Of a DNA stretch of 10,823 nt, positions 7,889-10,823 are shown piece after piece; the first letter of the stretch is position 1, and each line of letters opens with the position of its first letter. A program made the translations under genes and the position numbers. Source of the stretch: Verrucomicrobia subdivision 3 bacterium UBA693 (GTDB taxonomy: Bacteria > Verrucomicrobiota > Verrucomicrobiia > Limisphaerales > UBA8199); contig DBMR01000100.1 in assembly GCA_002298785.1 (NCBI GenBank), positions 1 to 10,823 of the forward strand. The letters are read 5' to 3'. Below the pieces are notes generated by a model. It did not search any database. It worked only from the letters and a program-made list of their open reading frames with translations, and had not been told where the DNA came from.

Positions 7889-8940
7889 ATCTTCGTTTGG
7901 GCGCCTGTTCTTAAGCGCTCAAACGAAGAGGTAGCAGGAGCGATGCCGGTACTGGACCGTTTGGCCAGATCGGCTGAAAGTCGCCGACTTTCCGGCTTTT
8001 GGCCGCGCAGCAGAAGCTGCATGGCTTCGCCGGCCGCCACCCCCAGGCGGAATTTCGGCTGCCGCACCGTCGTGAGGGGTACTCTAAAAAACTCGCTCAC
8101 CAGGGTATTGCCAAATCCCGCCACGGAAATATCTCCGGGAATCTTCAAGCCTTGTTGCAGCAAAGTATCCGCACAACCCACTGCAATCATGTCGTTTACG
8201 GCCTGCACTGCGGTGGCGTCCACGCCTTCGTTGATCATCTGGAGCGTCGCTTTCGCCCCATCCTCGATCGTGCGTCCGGCTTGAAACACCAGCTTGTCGT
8301 CCACATCCAGCCCCGATTCCCTCAGCGCCCGGCGATAGCCCTCGAACCGTTCCTGAGTCCAGGGCGTGGCTGGCGGACCCGCCAGAAAGGCAATGCGCTT
8401 ATGCCCCAGCCCTAGCAGATGACGCGTCACCGCGTAACTGCCCAGCAAATCATCCGATTCAACATTGATGAAGAAGTTGCAGAACGGCGCCGTATGGCCC
8501 AGCACCACGGTCGGGATGTTCCGTTCGAGGATTTCGCGATAGACTGGCGCTTCAGCTCCCATGCGATACACCGGCGAGATAAAGATGCCGTCGACCCGAC
8601 GCGCCAGGAAACGCTTCAAGCACACTTCCTCGCGCTCAGGCTGGTTCAACGTGTGCGCCAGGATGACATCGTAGCCCATCGCCGACGCTTGCTGTTCCAG
8701 GGCGAGCACTACCCGTGAGAATATGGGGTTGGTCAACGACGACACCGCAATTCCAAACAGGCGCGTGGTGCGCGTGCGCAACCCGGCCGCACTCGTATCC
8801 GGCACGTAACCCATCTGGGCGGCCAGTTGTTTCAAGCGCGCCTTGGTGGCGGCGGAAACATCCGAGGCGTCACGCAAGGCCTTCGAGACCGTCATCAACG
8901 ACACCCCCGCCTGGAGGGCGATATCTTTTAGTCGAACCAT
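7885..8940 (-). CDS. LacI-family transcriptional regulator
   Basis: This 351-residue DNA-binding regulator is predicted to bind a palindromic operator as a dimer and release it (or bind it) on sensing a small molecule, usually a sugar. Residues 3-23 form the LacI helix-turn-helix (VRLKDIALQAGVS then MTVSKAL). A hinge follows at about 49-56, with Leu54 in the minor-groove position. A periplasmic-binding-protein-like sensor domain spans about 61-335 (LFGIAVSSLTNPIFS, RRVDGIFISP, GHKRIAFLAGP, ISVAGFGN, LTTVRQP). The start was set at ATG 8940, where family homology begins; a TTG at 8988 would add 16 unrelated residues. No Shine-Dalgarno is evident. A CpG-centred palindrome 65-82 bases upstream suggests autoregulation. 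The stop codon overlaps the next gene's start. Ligand and target genes cannot be read from the sequence. Confidence 0.93.
   Translation of the reverse strand: MVRLKDIALQAGVSLMTVSKALRDASDVSAATKARLKQLAAQMGYVPDTSAAGLRTRTTRLFGIAVSSLTNPIFSRVVLALEQQASAMGYDVILAHTLNQPEREEVCLKRFLARRVDGIFISPVYRMGAEAPVYREILERNIPTVVLGHTAPFCNFFINVESDDLLGSYAVTRHLLGLGHKRIAFLAGPPATPWTQERFEGYRRALRESGLDVDDKLVFQAGRTIEDGAKATLQMINEGVDATAVQAVNDMIAVGCADTLLQQGLKIPGDISVAGFGNTLVSEFFRVPLTTVRQPKFRLGVAAGEAMQLLLRGQKPESRRLSADLAKRSSTGIAPATSSFERLRTGAQTKI
7891..7928 (-). promoter_or_regulatory. Inverted repeat burying the pseudopilin start region
   Basis: On the minus strand CTTCGTTTGAGCGC (7928-7915) and GCGCCCAAACGAAG (7904-7891) pair at 13 of 14 positions, as 9 bp, one A/C mismatch and 4 bp, around a 10-nt loop. 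The stem lies in the last codons of the LacI gene and ends two bases before the pseudopilin ATG (7888-7886), so the GAAG upstream of that ATG sits in the 3' arm. No T-run follows, so it is not an intrinsic terminator. The likely role is to hold pseudopilin initiation closed until a ribosome translating the end of lacI opens the stem. The structure is seen; the role is inferred. Confidence 0.6.
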
Positions 8941-9004
8941 GGTTAACAGTGGCCAATCGGTGCCCGAGGTCGGACACGCCAACGGCAATAGAAGTTTGAT
9001 AGAC

Positions 9005-9022
9005 CTTTCCTCCGGGGGAAAG
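9005..9022. promoter_or_regulatory. Candidate LacI-type operator upstream of the regulator
   Basis: CTTTCCTCCGGGGGAAAG is an 18-bp palindrome without spacer; eight of nine position pairs are complementary and the centre is a CpG (9013-9014). LacI/GalR-family operators typically have this size, symmetry and central CG. It lies 64 bases before the regulator's ATG, suitable for autoregulation. No second copy is seen upstream of the other genes here. No clear promoter hexamers flank it. Confidence 0.45.
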
Positions 9023-9126
9023 CCTAAAGAGATCAGTGGCGAAAAGTGCGCAGCACCGCGTCCGATTTTTCAATTGACTACCGTGCAGCACGACTCCCCG
9101 CGCGCGCCCAGTCCAGAGCCCAAGAC

Positions 9127-10011
9127 CTACAAGGAGGCTCCGCGCCAATGCAACTTACGGCGCAAGGTTTCGCAGAAGGAGGAACCCGCCAAATGCATCA
9201 ATCGTACTGAGCGTCGGCTGCGCCGAATCTCGATGAGATCTCCGGCGGCGCATTCGGCGATCATCTGGCCGTCAGCACTCAGCATCGTCGCCGGTTTTGG
9301 ATCGATGACCCGAGCCTGAATGGCGGATGTAATCGGCAAAATCAAAGCGCGATTCGACAGGGTATGGGGACAGATTGGCGTCACCGCCAACACCTTTGCG
9401 GTGGGAAAGATCACCGCCCCGCCCGCCGCCAGGGAATACGCCGTGGATCCAGTGGGAGAACTCACGATCAGGCCGTCGCAACGATAGCGCGTGAGCGGAT
9501 CGCCATCGACGCACAGGTCCAACTCGATCAACCGCGAAAAAATACCGCGGCTGATGACAATGTCGTTCAGGGCCGTCTTCTCGATATGCTGTCCGTCGAT
9601 GGTTCCGGAAACCTGCAACAGCACCCTGGATTCAAAAGTGAACGCACCGCGCCAGACCGCGTCCAGGGCCTTGGGCATTTCCACCGAAGGCACCGCCGTG
9701 AGAAAACCCAGACCACCAATGTTGATCCCGAGAATCGGGGTGCGGGAACCCGCGATCTCGCGCGCCACCCGCAGCAAGGTACCGTCCCCGCCAAAAACCA
9801 GGAGCAAATCTACTTGCCGGGAGAGCCGTTCCGCATCCGGGCAAACCGTGGCCTTAAGCCCCGACAAACGGGCGGTGACGAGATCCGCGTACAGCGCGCG
9901 GCCGGCGGCGGTGATGAGCTTCGCGGCTTTGGACACCACACTCGCGCAGGAAGCTTTGCTCGAGTTTCCGATCACCCCAACCTTCTGGATTTTATCAGCG
10001 AGTGTTTTCAA
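9127..10011 (-). CDS. nadK: NAD kinase
   Basis: This 294-residue cytoplasmic enzyme phosphorylates NAD at the 2'-hydroxyl of its adenosine ribose to make NADP. Visible motifs are GGDGT (74-78) with Asp76 as catalytic residue, GINIGGLGFLT (95-105), LND (148-150, the conserved Asn-Asp pair that contacts NAD) and SSPTGSTAYSLAAGG (184-198). The length is normal. The start is TTG 10011, inside the last codons of tlyA (17-nt overlap). I see no ATG between it and the first conserved strand (KVGVIGN at residue 10), so an unusual start codon is the best choice. Translation is probably coupled to tlyA. In many bacteria the order is tlyA-nadK-recN; here recN is not next and a LacI regulator follows after 186 bases with no obvious terminator. 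Confidence 0.96.
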   Translation of the reverse strand: MKTLADKIQKVGVIGNSSKASCASVVSKAAKLITAAGRALYADLVTARLSGLKATVCPDAERLSRQVDLLLVFGGDGTLLRVAREIAGSRTPILGINIGGLGFLTAVPSVEMPKALDAVWRGAFTFESRVLLQVSGTIDGQHIEKTALNDIVISRGIFSRLIELDLCVDGDPLTRYRCDGLIVSSPTGSTAYSLAAGGAVIFPTAKVLAVTPICPHTLSNRALILPITSAIQARVIDPKPATMLSADGQMIAECAAGDLIEIRRSRRSVRLMHLAGSSFCETLRRKLHWRGASL

Positions 10012-10738
10012 TCAACACCAGGAATTCTTTGTTGCCTGCAGGCCCGAGAATCGGGGATTCGGTGGTTTGCCGCCAGGTCCAACTCGGGAGCGTACCCACA
10101 AACGTCTCCAATTCGCGCAATACCCGTTCATGCACGGCTGGATCACGGATCACCCCCGCGCCTTTATCGGCCTCCGCTTTACCGGCCTCGAACTGCGGTT
10201 TGACCAATGCAATGATCTTAGCCGACGGCCGCAGTAATGCAACGACGGCCGGCAGGATCTTGCGCAGGGAGATGAATGAACAATCGATCACCGCCAGGTC
10301 CGCCGGTTCAAAACCGGCCGGAAACTTGCCCGTCGTCAATTCCCGAGCATTCGTTTTCTCCATGACGACCACCCGGGGATCCTGGCGCAGCTTCCACGCG
10401 AGTTGCCCCTGCCCGACATCGATCGCGTACACCTTGCCTGCTCCGCGTTGTAGGAGGCAATCGGTGAATCCACCCGTCGAGGCCCCCACATCCAGCGCCC
10501 GGCACCCGGCCACGGCTACGCCAAAAACCATCAATCCATGCTCCAGCTTGTGTCCCCCGCGACTGACAAACTTCTCCGCCTCGGTCAGCGCGACGACATC
10601 CTGATCCTTGATGGAATGCCCGGCTTTAGAAACCACCTGTCCGTTAACCCGGACAGCTCCGGCGAGGATCGCGCGTTTGGCTTTCTCGCGGGTTTCAGCC
10701 AGTCCGCGATTCACCAAAGCCTGATCAAGACGCAACAT
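9995..10738 (-). CDS. tlyA: TlyA-family rRNA 2'-O-methyltransferase
   Basis: This 247-residue protein joins an N-terminal S4 RNA-binding domain (1-60; RLDQALVNRGLAETREKAKR, VRVNGQVV) to an FtsJ/RrmJ-type SAM methyltransferase domain. It carries the SAM motif ALDVGASTGGFTDCLL (81-96) and a K-D-K-E tetrad at Lys64, Asp152, Lys180 and Glu238, in line with Lys69/Asp154/Lys182/Glu238 of mycobacterial TlyA. Family members methylate the 2'-OH of C1920 in 23S rRNA; the longer type II forms also modify C1409 of 16S rRNA. The short termini here suggest the 23S-only type I, which is inference. Older annotation calls the family 'hemolysin'. ATG 10738 starts at the S4 domain; an in-frame codon at 10765 would add nine unconserved residues. 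It overlaps nadK downstream, and a terminator hairpin lies just upstream. Confidence 0.96.
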   Translation of the reverse strand: MLRLDQALVNRGLAETREKAKRAILAGAVRVNGQVVSKAGHSIKDQDVVALTEAEKFVSRGGHKLEHGLMVFGVAVAGCRALDVGASTGGFTDCLLQRGAGKVYAIDVGQGQLAWKLRQDPRVVVMEKTNARELTTGKFPAGFEPADLAVIDCSFISLRKILPAVVALLRPSAKIIALVKPQFEAGKAEADKGAGVIRDPAVHERVLRELETFVGTLPSWTWRQTTESPILGPAGNKEFLVLIENTR

Positions 10739-10777
10739 CGGATGGATTATCCCGATTACCGGCACACAGGCGCGAGC

Positions 10778-10812
10778 AAAAAGTCACGACTCGCGCACGG
10801 CGCGAGTTGACT
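10778..10812 (-). terminator. Rho-independent terminator of an off-window minus-strand gene
   Basis: Read on the minus strand, AGTCA-ACTCGCGC pairs with GCGCGAGT-CG-TGACT around a 3-nt loop. This gives 13 pairs with a 2-nt bulge, followed by TTTTT (10782-10778) and GC. On the plus strand no T-run follows, so it works for minus-strand transcription only. It ends a gene to the right of the window and separates it from tlyA, whose promoter should then lie in the roughly 40 bases 10739-10777. A GATAAT there (10745-10750 on the minus strand) is -10-like but has no good -35 and would give a nearly leaderless mRNA. Confidence 0.7.
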
Positions 10813-10823
10813 CAAATTAAAAG

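Noticed and set aside
7891..7928. The lacI-end hairpin as a rho-independent terminator
   Set aside because: Neither strand has a T-run after the stem, and the next gene's start codon follows at once.
8941..8988. Longer LacI start at TTG 8988
   Set aside because: The extra 16 residues precede the point where LacI helix-turn-helix homology normally starts, and ATG 8940 fits the family.
9011..9015. GGAGG on the minus strand as a ribosome-binding site for lacI
   Set aside because: The nearest in-frame start (TTG 8988) is about 20 bases away and ATG 8940 is much further; the bases are better explained as part of the palindrome.
9364..10237. Long plus-strand open frames (279 and 248 codons) opposite nadK and tlyA
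   Set aside because: They are antisense to two genes with unmistakable family motifs, carry no recognisable domain, and long antisense frames are expected at this G+C.

Overview
The window (about 58-60% G+C by eye) looks like chromosome from a Verrucomicrobiota bacterium, probably near the Pedosphaerales/Limisphaerales. This rests on its style: large secreted glycoside hydrolases, a giant secreted beta-helix/Ig/PKD protein with the 'YTLERSTNL...W' C-terminal module common in that phylum, a GspG-like pseudopilin, a LacI-type regulator, and almost no Shine-Dalgarno sequences. The taxonomic call is inference; there is no rRNA or other marker gene here.

Left part, plus strand (1-7480). A possible C-terminal stub of an upstream gene ends at 58 and is followed by a GC-rich hairpin. 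Then comes a 1016-residue exported protein made of two complete GH29 alpha-L-fucosidase units fused in tandem plus a C-terminal beta-sandwich. A 301-base gap carries a roughly 108-bp structured element bounded by GTGTAGC/GCTACAC arms. It is followed by a 1296-residue secreted protein with three beta-helix modules, two Ig-like domains, one PKD domain and a C-terminal module. That gene appears to have lost its last few codons through a CGA-to-TGA change. A small hairpin plus T-run ends the plus-strand block.

Right part, minus strand (7466-10823, read right to left). A strong hairpin terminator closes an off-window gene. Then tlyA (rRNA 2'-O-methyltransferase) and nadK (NAD kinase) overlap by 17 nt, a widely conserved housekeeping pair. 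After a 186-nt gap with a CpG-centred 18-bp palindrome comes a LacI-family regulator. Its stop codon overlaps (ATGA) the start of a 140-residue membrane-anchored GspG-like protein.

The most interesting local structure is at that LacI/pseudopilin junction. A 38-nt inverted repeat (13 of 14 pairs) in the last LacI codons ends two bases before the pseudopilin ATG and buries its initiation region, which suggests tight translational coupling. The regulator's targets cannot be deduced from the window. The fucosidase and beta-helix protein suggest polysaccharide binding and degradation outside the cytoplasm, but no regulatory link between the two halves is visible.
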